Source of the DNA: Siphonodentalium dalli
Taxonomy: Eukaryota > Mollusca > Scaphopoda > Gadilida > Siphonodentaliidae
DNA: 64,000 nt
Assembly (NCBI GenBank): GCA_032622095.1
Contig: CP136067.1
Coordinates: 92,928,707-92,992,706, forward strand
Direction of reading: 5' to 3'
In this document: positions 35,721 to 46,092 of the stretch, one piece after another
How positions within the stretch are numbered: position 1 is the stretch's first letter
Layout: each line of letters starts with the position of its first letter
Notes under the pieces: model-generated
The model's input: the letters and a program-made list of their open reading frames with translations, nothing else
Told to the model about the DNA's origin: nothing
Databases searched by the model: none
Position numbers and translations under genes: made by a program

Positions 35721-36670
35721 TTAATCTTTTCTCGATTTTGAATTTGTTTCATGTTTAAATTTTTGAATAATTTAGAATTTTTTGAAGTTTTTTGAAATTT
35801 TTGAAATTTTTGAAGTTTTTGAAAAATTTGAAGTTTTAGAAATTTTTAAAGTTTTGAATTTTTTGAATTTTTTTGAATTTTGGAAATTTTGGAAATTTTG
35901 GAACTTTTAAACTTTTTCATTTTTTTTCATTTTTTTTTAAAAGAATAAAGTTTTTCACTGCGAGTGTCACTTTAACATTCATCCACAGTGTGTGTCGTTT
36001 GTCACCTTAACAATCATCCACAGTGAGTGCCTAATGTCCCTTTAAATTCACTTTATGAGTACCGAGTGTCCCTTTAACAATCATCCACAGTGAGTGCCGA
36101 GTGCCACTTTAACAATCATCCCCAGTTCACTTGCTCTTTTTCCCTTGGTCGACTTGCTCATTTGCTCTTTTTCACTTGCTCACTTCCTCTTTCCCCCTCC
36201 TAACTTGCCCATTTGCTCTTTTCCCCTCTCCTCTCTTGCTCAGTTGGTCGTTCTCCTCTATTTAATCTTTTCTCGATTTTGAATTTGTTTCATGTTTAAA
36301 TTTTTGAATAATTTAGAATTTTTTGAAGTTTTTTGAAATTTTTGAAAAATTTGAAGTTTTTGAAATTTTTGAAGTTTTTGAAATTTTTGAAGTTTTGAAT
36401 TTTTTGAATATTTTTGAATTTTGGAAATTTTTGAAATTTTTGAACTTTTAAACTTTTTCATTTTTTTTCATTTTTTTTTAAAAGAATAAAGTTTTTCACT
36501 GCGAGTGTCACTTTAACATTCATCCACAGTGTGTGTCGTTTGTCACCTTAACAATCATCCACAGTGAGTGCCTAATGTCCCTTTAAATTCACTTTATGAG
36601 TACCGAGTGTCCCTTTAACAATCATCCACAGTGAGTGCCGAGTGCCACTTTAACAATCATCCACAGTGAG
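35600..36670. repeat. 541-bp direct duplication in right arm
   Basis: From GGTCGACTTG through the AT-rich tract and into the 35-bp array, sequence recurs with a constant offset of 541 bp (for example AGTTGGTC at 35701 and 36242). The second copy starts abruptly at about 36125, where the 35-bp array is joined to minisatellite. The left arm has only one copy. Confidence 0.8.
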
Positions 36671-36900
36671 TGCCTAGTGTCACTTTAAAACAGTCATTTA
36701 CAGTGCGTGCCTAGTGTCCCTTTTTAAATTCACTTTATTAATACCGAGTGTCCCTTTAACAATCATCCACAGTGAGTGCCGAGTGTCACTTTAACAATCA
36801 TCCATAGTGAGTGCCGAGTGTCACTTTAACAATCATCTACAGTGGGTGCCTAGTTTCCCTTTAAATTCACATTATGAGTACCGAATGTCACTTTAACATT
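35955..36900. repeat. 35-bp tandem repeat, right arm
   Basis: Units of the form CACAGTGAGTGCCGAGTGTCA followed by CTTTAACAATCATC. The array is longer than in the left arm and is interrupted at 36125-36490 by the duplicated minisatellite/AT-rich block. Confidence 0.85.
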
Positions 36901-36959
36901 CAAGACTGAAGCTACCTCCTGTTCATCAAGGTCCTCACGTAATATACATGTAGATAATA

Positions 36960-37229
36960 TTCCGTTCATTATACGCGGGTGGACCGAAAGCGGTGCCCTA
37001 CAGATCATCTAGCACCTGACCTCAAATAGGTCATGACATATGATGACCTAGGATTATATAAATTAGCGAGAAAGTAGGTCATGACCTATGATGACCTAGG
37101 TCAAACTTCCTAGACTGATACCAACTGCAGAGTATATAGGTCAAACTGTCTAGACCGAACCCAACTGGGGTACTGCAGAGAATATAGGTCAAACTGTCTA
37201 GACTGAACACAACTGGGGGGTATCATCAG
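36960..37229. repeat. right terminal inverted repeat, AGGTCA-rich end
   Basis: Mirror of the left end, with small differences. AGGTCATGACCT is exact at 37075-37086. TGACCTAGGTCA lies at about 37092-37103. Two copies of GGTCAAACTGTCTAGAC precede the terminal GGGGGGTATCATCAG. Confidence 0.8.
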
Positions 37230-37233
37230 CCGT

Positions 37234-37740
37234 CGATGAAAGGTCGTGATGACGGTATACACTAGTCACAATATCGAATGAACCGCACCGGGCCATGTTT
37301 CAAACAATCATATATTTGGATGGGAAAATATAACATATAGCGATCACGATGGGGAACATTGACACAAAACTGTCAACGTGTATATCTGTATATCAAAACA
37401 CAGAGAAGCGAGACGAGCTAGGATTTATTGGGAATATGCCAAACTGATTCCAGTAGCATTGAAAACATTATCTCGCTCACATCAAGTGCAAAATCTATGA
37501 GACACAACAACCCCGGAAATATACTTTGATCATCTGTTGTATATTATATAGACGTTGGGGATCTAGAAACGGCATTCTCGGATCGTTAGCAATAAACCCT
37601 TGAAATGCGGCTAATATATCAGTGGAACTCTAGAAACGGTCTTATCTCAGTGACAATACATTCGTCAGTTGACACTTCTAAACGTATGGTGGTATAGAAA
37701 CTATATCGGTGCATTATTCGATCCGGTGTTGATACGTGTG
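37234..37740. other. spacer between palindromic element and repeat modules
   Basis: Nothing recognised. Confidence 0.4.
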
Positions 37741-39720
37741 TTTAAACATATATATATATATATATATATATGTCTATTATATATTTTGGAAGATCTGTTT
37801 GTGTGTCTGTGTGTGTGTCTGTGTGTTCGCGATGAACTCGAAAACGGCTGAGCCGATTTCGATGAAACTTGGTATGTGGGGGTATTTTCGGCCGGCGGGT
37901 GGCAAGGGCCTATTAATTTGTCCGTGCGACATGACCTTGACCTTGAAATCGGGTAACTTCAAGGTCAAATCGCCAATTTTGATCGGATTTCGACGAAATA
38001 TGATACGTGGGGTTAGTTTTGTCCACTTATTGTTTTGGACGGATCCAATCGTGACCCCGACCAGACCTTGACCTTCAAAATGATCAATTCAAGGTCAAAT
38101 CGGGTAAAACCGGGTGGATTTCGACGGGCACGTTTGTCGGGTACTTTTGTCCGGGCAGTGTTTTTGGACTTGTCAAATCGTGACCCCACTTGACCACGAC
38201 CTTCAAAATGGACAATTCAAGGTCAAAGCCCGGACGAAGTCCGGTCACCTTCTAGTCTATTATATATTTTGGAAGATCTGTCTGTGTATCTGTCTGTGTG
38301 TTCGCGATGAACTCGAAAACGGCCAACCTGATTTCGATGAAACTTCGTATGTGAGGTTACTATCGGTCGGGAAGTGGCATAGGCATATTAATTTTCAGAT
38401 CCGAGGTCAACTTTTCACGTGCCGAGGTCAAATCTGTTTTTACGCCGTTTTGCGCTAATTTATTTCAGTTCGGTGCTCACAAATCGATTCGATATTGCGC
38501 GAATAATAAATTGCCAGTCATATAATTTGCACGGTTAGAATCTGTGGCGCTTCCTCTTTCCAATGATGTATCACACGCCTGTGTACGTTTAAAGTTTCTA
38601 CCTTAATTATCGGGAAGAACGCAGGACCATGCTTCGCTCATCGAATAACATTCCGTAAATCTATTACGCCGTCAACAGACCGTGACGTGATCGCGTTTAA
38701 CTCTTAACGGCCGATGTCGCGTTAACTCATCACCGGCCGAGGTATCCGCAAATGACATTGGGCAATATATATATATCTCGGAAACGGATGGAGTTATCGA
38801 CTTGAAATTTGGTATGTGAATGTATCTTGCTCCGGATACGAATTTTATCGGGTCGCCGAGTCCGTGCGACGCCAGCTTCGCGCATGTGCAGACCAGATCT
38901 CGGAAACGGGTGGAGCTATCGACTTGAAATTTGGTTTTTGAATAGCCCGGATGAAGTTGGGTCACCTTCTAGTCTGTTATATATTTTGGAAGATCTGTCT
39001 GTGTGTCTGTGTGTGTGTTCGCGATAAACTCGAAAACGGCCGACCCGATTTCGATGAAACTTGATATGTTGGGGTATTTTCGATCAGGAAGTGGCATAGG
39101 CCTATTAATTTGCCCGTGCGACGTGACCTTGACATTGAAATTGGGTAATTTCAAGGTCAAACGCCAGAATATCACTGGATTTCGATGAAACTTGGTATGT
39201 GGGGGTACCTTCGGCCGGGGAGTGGCATAAACCTATTAATTTCCCCGCGCGACGTGACCTTGACCTTGAAATCGGGTCATTTCAAGGTCAAACGCCCGAA
39301 TATCACTGGATTTCGATGAAACTTGGTATGTGGGGGTACTTTCATATGGGGAGTCTCATGAGCATATTCATTTGCCCGTGCGACGTGACCTTGACCTTGA
39401 AATCGGTTAAATTCAAGGTCAAATCGCTAATTTTGATGGGATTTCGATGCAATGTTATACATAGGGTTACTTTTGTCCACTGAGTGTTTCGGACGGGTCA
39501 AATCGTGACCCCGACCTGACCGTGACCTTCAAAATAATCAATTCAAGGTCAAATCGGGTAAAACCGGATGCATTTCGACGGGCCCGTTTGTCGGGTACTT
39601 TTGTCCGGGCAGTGTTTTGGACTGGTCAAATCGTGACCACACTTGACCTTGACCTTAAAATGGACAATTCAAGGTCAAAGCCCGGACGAAGTCGGGTCAC
39701 CTTCTAGTATATATATATAT
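37741..39720. repeat. three tandem repeat modules rich in TCAAGGTCA
   Basis: Preceded by (TA)n at 37748-37771. Modules start with TTATATATTTTGGAAGATCTG near 37778, 38262 and 38975. The second and third are preceded, and the last is followed, by GGTCACCTTCTAGT, ending in (TA)n at 39705. Each contains TCGAAAACGGC and CGATTTCGATGAAACTT. TTCAAGGTCAAA occurs eight times (37968, 38088, 38215, 39149, 39281, 39411, 39542 and 39669, approximate starts), mostly paired with TGACCTTGACCTTGA. The TA-bounded structure resembles microsatellite-associated non-autonomous elements; the class is not established. Confidence 0.75.
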
Positions 39721-39912
39721 TTGGAAAGTGTGGAGAGCACTGTCACAGGTCGGTTATCCGATTTCTTATGTAATTATTTCTATGGAACTAGCTAAGTTTT
39801 GTTAGGTTGTGTCGGAAATTGACATAAAATATTGTGTTGAGCTCAAACAAAGGATAGTGATGTTGAAATTGCTTAAAATCTAATTGAACTGCGTGTTAAT
39901 CAAGGTCTGAGT

Positions 39913-42254
39913 CTAGATCGAACGAGCATATCTCTCAAACTGGGATTTTTCTTGTAGGCAATAATAACCCGTTTGTCGAGAGGCTCGGTCAATTAAGTGT
40001 TTAATAATGCCAAGTTTTTTTCTGAAAATGTTTGCGATTTCAACATTTCTACGATTGTAGATCAGAGGAAAGCACAAGAAATTTCGAGAAACACCTTTGT
40101 AGTCAATGTTAAGTCCGAACGGAAGATATGTTTTAAGTACGCCCATCCAATGATTTTCGCGTTCTAGGCCTATTGAATCGGTTTGGTCTTCGTCGGCTAG
40201 AATTGGTGTCTGTTCTATTGGCTGAAAGCTGAAATGGGATTTAATGTCATGATTAGATGAGTTGAAATGATCGGAAATTTGCATGTCGAGTTTTTTGCGA
40301 ACACTGGAAAGATGATTAGACATTCTAACTTTGAGAGAGGTTTTTGTTTGTCCAACATATTGTATACGGCATCTTTTGCATGTGATTAAGTAAATTACAT
40401 TTTTAGAATCACAATTAAGTTCGTTATGCATTTGATACGATATGCGTATTTGTTCGCTGGCGAAAGTGTTACTAGTATTGATATATCCCATTGTATTGAT
40501 GTAACATCGTTTTTTGTGACAAAATGAGGCTGAACAATTACCCAACACCGGCCGATTGTGCCGTATCCTTGTTGGCTCTGTCGATGTTGGGTCATGGCGT
40601 AACGATTCCAATTCTCTGAGAGTTTCGGACTTTACTTGGCGCAGTAATCTACTTGAGTAGCCACGCGGTCGTAAAGCCTGGAACAGCACTGAACAAGCTT
40701 GATTTATGTGGCTTCTGTTCGTGCAGTTCCGGTGGTATCGAATGATTTGAGATTTAATCAATCCATTGAAAAGTTTTGGCGGATGGAAAGATTTACGATG
40801 AAGAAGCTGGTAAGATTCCGTTGGTTTCGTAAAAAGTTTAGTATCTAAAATGATGCATGATGTAAATTGTGGGCCCTTAAATATTGTTAAATCAAGGAAA
40901 TCAATGCTGGTTTGCGATATTGATTCTTTGAGTTTGATTGATTCATCATGACTGCTCAAGATGTCCAATAACACCCTAAACTCATCCAGACCATGAGTCC
41001 AAATTATAAATATGTCGTCCAAGAATCTATAATAGGCTAATGGTTGTTTGTCGGATTTGGCTAGGGCGCCTTTCTCCCACTCTGCAACAAAAATTGAGGC
41101 AAAATTAGGACTAAACTTCTTGCCCATACTGCAGCCGGAGACCTGTAAATAATATCGTCCATTAAATTCAAAGTCATTCCCTTTAAGAGAAAGTTCTAAT
41201 AATTGAAGTAGTTCATCTCCAGGTCTATGAGGATCATGGTGGAAATCAAATGCATTCTTAATTGACTTTAATCCGGCATCGATTCCAATATTTGTATACA
41301 TAGATTCCACGTCGAGACTAATTAGGTAAGCAGAAGATGGAACTTCAATTTTCGACAATTTAATGAGGAAGTCCTCCGTGTCTTTTAGATAGCTCTGATG
41401 GCGGGTAGCAATTGGTTTCAAATAGAAATCAATAAACTCCGAAATGTGGTACGACTCCGAGCCCACGTCACTGATGATGGGGCGTCCGGGTGGTGTGTAT
41501 CGATTAGCCCAACAGCTCAAAGGTTTATGTATTTTAGGTAGCAAATAAAATGTCCTATTATTGGATTCAGGTTTTGCAATTAGATACTGGACATGTTTTT
41601 TCTTTAAAACGTCCTGGTCCAGCAAGCTTTTGAAAATGAGATTATATTTTAAAACATTGGATTTCCAAATTGGCTCATCCAATGGTTTGTAATATTTAGT
41701 GTTGCTTAATTGGCGCGTCGCTTCTAGAATGTAATTTTCTTTTGACATGATGACGAGCGAGCTGCCTTTGTCACAAGGTTTGATTACAATGTTTTTATTG
41801 CTGCGAAGGGTTTTTAGTGCAGTTCTTTCAACTTTAGTGAGGTTATCCTCGTTGTGAAATTTTGGTCAATTTGTAATGTCGGTTTTGACTAAGCCAGCGA
41901 CCTCGGGAATTGATTTGTCCATCTGGCGATCAGTGGGGATCCACATCGAAGGTTCTTTAAATTGATCTTTTAAACCTGTCGAATTGCGAAAGAAATCAGC
42001 CATAGCTGTTACTTCCCTAAATTGCATGCTTGCTGGACCGCCGTTCATTTCCATGGCATACATAGAGTCTGGTAAAACCAATGTTCCATCCTCCGTCTCA
42101 ACCACATGTGGTGTTTCTTTGAGATCGGTGGGGTAGGAACAAAGGTTAGACCATACCTAAGTATTGATTTCTCGCCAGCGCTCAGGGAAAGGTCGGGTAC
42201 AAGATTGACTATCTCGGTGCCGAGACCGACTCTTTCCGCATGGCTGATGCCCAT
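39913..42254 (-). pseudogene. Penelope-like reverse transcriptase with GIY-YIG endonuclease
   Basis: The open 611-codon part is 39913-41748. The same frame extends upstream through a TGA at 41866 to about 42120, and in a second frame to 42254 (LSAGEKSILRYGLTFVPTP, a typical Penelope N-terminus). RT motifs: IVIKPCDKGSS, FYLLPKIHKP, GRPIISDVGS, LISLDVESMYTNI, CSMGKKFSPNFASIFVAEWE and YRFLDDIFIIW with catalytic DD. The C-terminal GIY-YIG domain reads NVIYLITCKRCRIQYVGQTK then SLKVRMSNH, followed by a conserved E in LERENHWM. It would reverse-transcribe its RNA and nick the target. There is one stop and one frameshift in 780 codons. Confidence 0.9.
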
Positions 42255-42268
42255 CTGAGGAATTAGTT

Positions 42269-43245
42269 TTAATTACCTTTAAAGATGTTAGTCCAGCCGT
42301 GGTAGATTTTCGCCGCCGTCTGTGATGTCCAGTGGATGTTGTCATTCTCCACGTGAAAGTCGCGGGGGGGGGGGTATTGCCTGTATGACCTTTAGTTTCT
42401 GTGTCTGACGAGCTTGGCTGTTAATGGCACGCAGAACTTCCTGGTCCCTAGAATATAAACTAAATGAGATATTTATTTCCTGTAAATGAAGTGTCGCATT
42501 AGGAAAAACTTTTCGGAAATTACAAACCATGTTAGTTACCCTGCTTTTAGCTGTGGTGCCTGCTGTTTTGCCCTTGTCGTTGTCTGTCTTCCAGTCCTCT
42601 CTGTTGTTGATGCCAATGCTGATGATGACGTGTCGATGTGTCTCGTCTGGCTTCGACTTCAGTTTGTGGGCGATGTTGCAGAAATGACATAAATTGCCAC
42701 CTGGGTAAGAAGCAATACAAACATTTTTGGGAGGATCGACATCGACCCGGGACACATTAGAAGAGCCTAAAATAACAACAGGGTTTGTGAATTGTTTAGG
42801 GAAGGACCAATCCTTCTTAGGGCCAGGTTGACGAAATTTAAAAAATGTGGATACCTTAGGTGATGTTGATAATACCTCGGCATACGATGGTGATGATGTT
42901 GAAATCGCTGGCGATGTCATCGAAGCAATGGAACCAACAGGCGAAGGAGGGCTGGAAGAGATGTGCTTTGGTGGTGTTGTTCTCTTGGCTGGTGAATTTT
43001 GAAGTGATGTATTTGGTGGAGTGGATATGCGTGACGTCCGTGGTTTTGGTGCAGGTCGATGTGGCTGTGGTGTGGCTTTGGCGCGTTTTGGTGTGGATCT
43101 CACAGACGACGACGTTGTCTGATCCCTGGCTGGACTATCCTGAAATTGAAGCTGGCGAGCGATTAGTGGGGGAGGGGAGGGTGACCGACCACGTTTGTTT
43201 TTATGAGTTTGGACGCCAACCCGTGTACCTATCGAGGACTCTGAA
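42269..43245 (-). pseudogene. SGNH-hydrolase frame upstream of Penelope RT
   Basis: The open frame starts after a TAA near 43246 and runs through a proline/serine-rich segment (KRGRSPSPPP, PQPHRPAPKPRTS, SSPPSPVGS) into an SGNH-like domain: VVILGSSNVSRV (block I, nucleophile serine) and VIISIGINNRED. The frame is thrown off by a run of 11 C (42364-42374 as G on +). One C fewer would continue into DNIHWTSQTAAKIYHGW, the block V D-x2-H-W motif, ending at a TAA at 42269-42271. SGNH domains are known in some LINE ORF1 proteins and in some giant Penelope elements, where their role is unclear. Assignment to the same element rests on strand and contiguity. Confidence 0.7.
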
Positions 43246-43396
43246 GATTACCACAGATGCTCAAGAACTTTGATTTTGTCTCATTAGTTAATTTGGTGCC
43301 AAAATTCTTCAGTCCCAATTTTAATGTTGTGTCACGTGCTCGGTCGAAGTCAAGGGTTTTAGAAGAAAGAGCCGAAAGAACCTTGACATCAATTTC

Positions 43397-43720
43397 TTAT
43401 TCCGTTTTCCGATAATACTTGACCAAATTTTTCATGGAGTTCAAACCCCACTCAAAAGCGTCCGCTTTAAGCGAATTGAAAACATCCTCACAGGGGAGCA
43501 CTGGTCGGAATGTCTTCTTTCGCCCTGACTCTACGATGACCGAAAAGCCTTTCCGAAGGACCTTCTTCTCCAAACGGTCCTGTAAAAAATTAATATGGTG
43601 CCAAAGTTGTAGAATTTTGTATAGCAACTTTACTAGATTTGAATGGTCTAAATAAGCCTGGTCTTTTTGCCGCTCTGGGCGGTTAGTTTTTCCACGATTA
43701 GGTTGTTTTGGTTGAGACAT
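43397..43720 (-). pseudogene. N-terminal helical frame of Penelope-like element
   Basis: 107 codons from ATG at 43720. It contains LLYKILQLWHHINFLQDRLE then KKVLRKGFSV, a pattern I associate with the N-terminal region of Penelope-like proteins. After its TAA the frame stays open (EIDVKVLSALSSKTLD...) to about 43235, where it overlaps the SGNH frame. It was probably once continuous with it. Confidence 0.55.
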
Positions 43721-43844
43721 TTTGATCCAGGACTTGAATTTTGGCTGTGAATAAAGGTAATGATTAGTAACATATAATACACAAAGAACGGAACGCGAAG
43801 ATATAAAATAAAAAATAAAAAAGTACTTAGGAGCGCACTGTCAA

Positions 43845-43880
43845 GTTGCCTCAACGTTTCGGTAGAATTACCTTCTTCAG
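43845..43880 (-). ncRNA. possible hammerhead-ribozyme-like motif
   Basis: On - it reads CTGAAGA (43880-43874), a GGTA-loop-TACC stem, GAAAC (43860-43856), then a GTTG-AGG-CAAC hairpin. CTGANGA...GAAA is the hammerhead core, and Penelope-like elements are known to carry such motifs. However, there is an extra base before stem II and no convincing stem I, so it may be degenerate or coincidental. It sits about 125 bp upstream of the first frame of the Penelope-like element. Confidence 0.3.
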
Positions 43881-43900
43881 GAAGCAAGCTAGGTTCGAAT

Positions 43901-44630
43901 GTTTAGGTTTTTCCGTGTCAACAGCTATGTTCCTGTGTGTATATAATTGACAATTATTATAGCCTACAATATAGTAACAGGAGGTTGGTGTAAATCATGT
44001 GTATATAAGAATGTAATACCTCACAAAAGGGGTAAGAAAACGCATGGTTCACACCGTTATGCAAACGTTTTAATGAAGTCATAATGTGCCCAGATTTGTA
44101 GTAGCTTTATGCGACTATGCTATTTGAACCACCTTTCTACGAGGATGTTTTAACCCATAAGGCGCATTGAAGTAAAGAAGTCAATATGAACACAGCGTGT
44201 GGATCTCAAAAAAAACACGCCATTTGCATGACATGGAACAAAACAGAGCATTCCGAACTAGTCTATTCCTTCGCAAATGTATTGTAGAGCACATGACGCC
44301 GGTACATTAATAGTTCATGTATTTATTGACCTATCATAACAGCCCCTCCAAATTACGTAGACAAAATTGAATCGAATATAATTGAGTCGAATGAGCCACG
44401 TCCGTTTAACATGGATAAATATTCCCAAATATTAATCATTATGCATGTTTCTTCTCGGGTTTTGTGAACAGGTGTGCAAATATAATTGAGGCACTAAAGT
44501 CTTATAAAAAATATCACCATACCTGGTTGTTGCGGATTTTTTTCTGTCCCTGACACCCACTGTAACCACATTCAATATACCTTAACCCTTCCATGACTGA
44601 AGCTTTTGTTCGAAGACCCTGTGTCAACAC
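43901..44630. other. non-coding stretch
   Basis: Nothing recognised. Confidence 0.4.
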
Positions 44631-44631
44631 A

Positions 44632-44792
44632 TTATCTTATATTTGCGAGTCTCATATAGGGAGCCTCGCTTATATAAGAGTATAGATTGGCCTAACAATA
44701 TATACATTTACCATGTCAGCCAGTGCATTCTCTTGTATATGCGATGCTCCCTACAGAAGAATCTCATATACACGATAATTCACTGGCACATA
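44632..44792. repeat. two degenerate fold-backs related to 11159-11227
   Basis: First: CTTATATTTGCGAG pairs with CTCGCTTATATAAG (about 44635-44681). Second: GCCAGTGCATTCTCTTG (44719) pairs imperfectly with the segment ending CACTGGC (44787). Both arms resemble those of the hairpin at 11159-11227 (GCCAATGCATTCTCTTA, ATATGCGAG). Confidence 0.7.
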
Positions 44793-45483
44793 ATCTGTGA
44801 TGCTGCACCAACACAGCTCCCAACACCAAAGGGTTAAGGATGCAACTACATGTACAGCACAACTCAATTTGGTTTTTAGAAATATATTTCTCCAGTTAAA
44901 AATTATCTCACCTAATTCTTAGTTATCGGTCGGAAATCACAAATGCTAACTGACTGGCGGACAGGCGGCGAGACAGGCGGACATACAGATTGATTACACA
45001 ATACGAACGAAGCTGATGAGATATACTCGTAAATTAACCCGCGTTCGATCAACGTCGATATATAGTTTACTCATTCTGAACAATTGAACCAAACTTGAAT
45101 TTTATGGCTCAGCACTTGCCCCAGAATTGATCAATATAAAACATTTTTCGTTAGTCGATCATCATATAGTAATAATAAAGAGCGCGTGTGTATTTTGTGT
45201 GAAAAAAATTAATACTGTTTTCTAGAATTCTGGAAAGTTTTTTTTAACAGACTAAAAAGACTCTACATCGTTAATTCGGGTATTTTAGACATAGATAATC
45301 CCTCCGACCGAATTATCTTTGATAAGTTCACAGAATAAGTTCATTTCACACATTCAAAATTAGTGGGAGTATTTTGGTATCATGGGAATTGGCACGGGGT
45401 GATGATGTGTGCGAATGGTAGACGATTGTTTCAAATTCGGAGTGTCTATGCATGTAGTCCAATATCATAATGATACACAACAC
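44793..45483. other. non-coding stretch
   Basis: Nothing recognised beyond short AT-rich repeats. Confidence 0.4.
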
Positions 45484-46092
45484 ATCTGATCCTATACCAC
45501 GTCTTCTCGGTCAACAACAGCTTGGGATATCGGTTGGGATGATGGTGTTTTGGACCGAGTCCCACCCGTTCTTCTATAACGGACGTTCATTCAAAAGACG
45601 TACTGTATGGAGCCCGGCATTCACGTAAACCCCTGAATGTGATTGATCAACCGACATGTCCGCGATTAATCTTTCTTCAAATTGATATATCATCTACCGT
45701 GAATCCGTGATAGAAATGGTATAGTGATGATACGATCGTTTAATATATTGTTTACATGCTTTTTTGTATATATCGACAAATAGAAATTCTCTGGAAAACT
45801 AGGCTTTGTTGACTTATAATTATCGTTTCTGTGACATTTAACGGACCTCTGATATACATGCTTGATAGTATCATCATGCTTGGGAAAGGTTGTCCTCTAT
45901 GTTCATATAATCCGATCTATTCCGAAGGCCTAATCCGAAGACATACAAGCAATATAACTCCCACCCATGCATCCGGGCGTAATTTCCGTTATAGAAGAGC
46001 AACGGGCGGGATACGGTCCAAAAACAGTAACATCCCAACCGATATCCCAAGCTGTTGTGGACCGAGACGACTTGGTCTAATCTGATCCATGA
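45484..46092. mobile_element. inverted-repeat (MITE-like) element, ~600 bp
   Basis: 45514-45541 and 46031-46058 are exact inverted copies over 28 bp. Imperfect pairing extends outward to TCTGATC/GATCCATGA and inward past CTTCTATAACGG. Total arm length is about 105 bp. The interior has no coding potential. Confidence 0.7.

Larger units (their letters stand above)
25019..37233. mobile_element. giant inverted-repeat (palindromic) element, 12.2 kb
   Basis: Left end CTGATGATACCCCC starts at 25023. Right end GGGGGGTATCATCAG finishes at 37229. Both are flanked by CCGT (25019-25022, 37230-37233), a putative 4-bp target duplication. Moving inward, both arms carry in mirror order: subterminal CTAGACAGTTTGACCTATA repeats, AGGTCA palindromes, a GGACCGAAAGCGGTGCCC block, 35-bp tandem repeats, an AT-rich GAAGTTTTT tract, a GAGCAAGTGAGG minisatellite, a C2H2/acidic gene, a promoter-like module and a PC4-like gene. 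Without the LINE-A insertion in the left arm the element would be about 7.75 kb, almost all of it inverted repeat. No transposase, integrase, polymerase or capsid frame is visible. It could be a deletion derivative of a large-TIR transposon such as a Maverick/Polinton-like element, or a novel non-autonomous class. An inverted genomic duplication is the main alternative. Confidence 0.8.
39913..43900 (-). mobile_element. Penelope-like element with upstream SGNH frame, decayed
   Basis: On - strand, 5' to 3': a helical N-terminal frame (43397-43720), a proline-rich plus SGNH-hydrolase region (42269-43245), then Penelope-type RT with a C-terminal GIY-YIG endonuclease (39913-42254). Breaks: a TAA at about 43397, a frame change near 43240, a C-run slip at 42364-42374, a frameshift near 42120, and a TGA at 41866. 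I did not find the terminal repeats of the element. Confidence 0.85.

Noticed and set aside
35062..35741. Open frames of 217 and 220 codons on +
   Set aside because: Mirror copy of the minisatellite, not protein-coding.
25023..37229. Calling the palindromic element a Polinton/Maverick
   Set aside because: No DNA polymerase B, integrase, ATPase, protease or capsid frame is visible, and the putative target duplication looks like 4 bp rather than 6 bp. A deletion derivative remains possible.
42486..43273. Open frames of 68-137 codons on + over the SGNH region
   Set aside because: Antisense shadows of the Penelope-associated frame; valine/tryptophan-rich with no motif.
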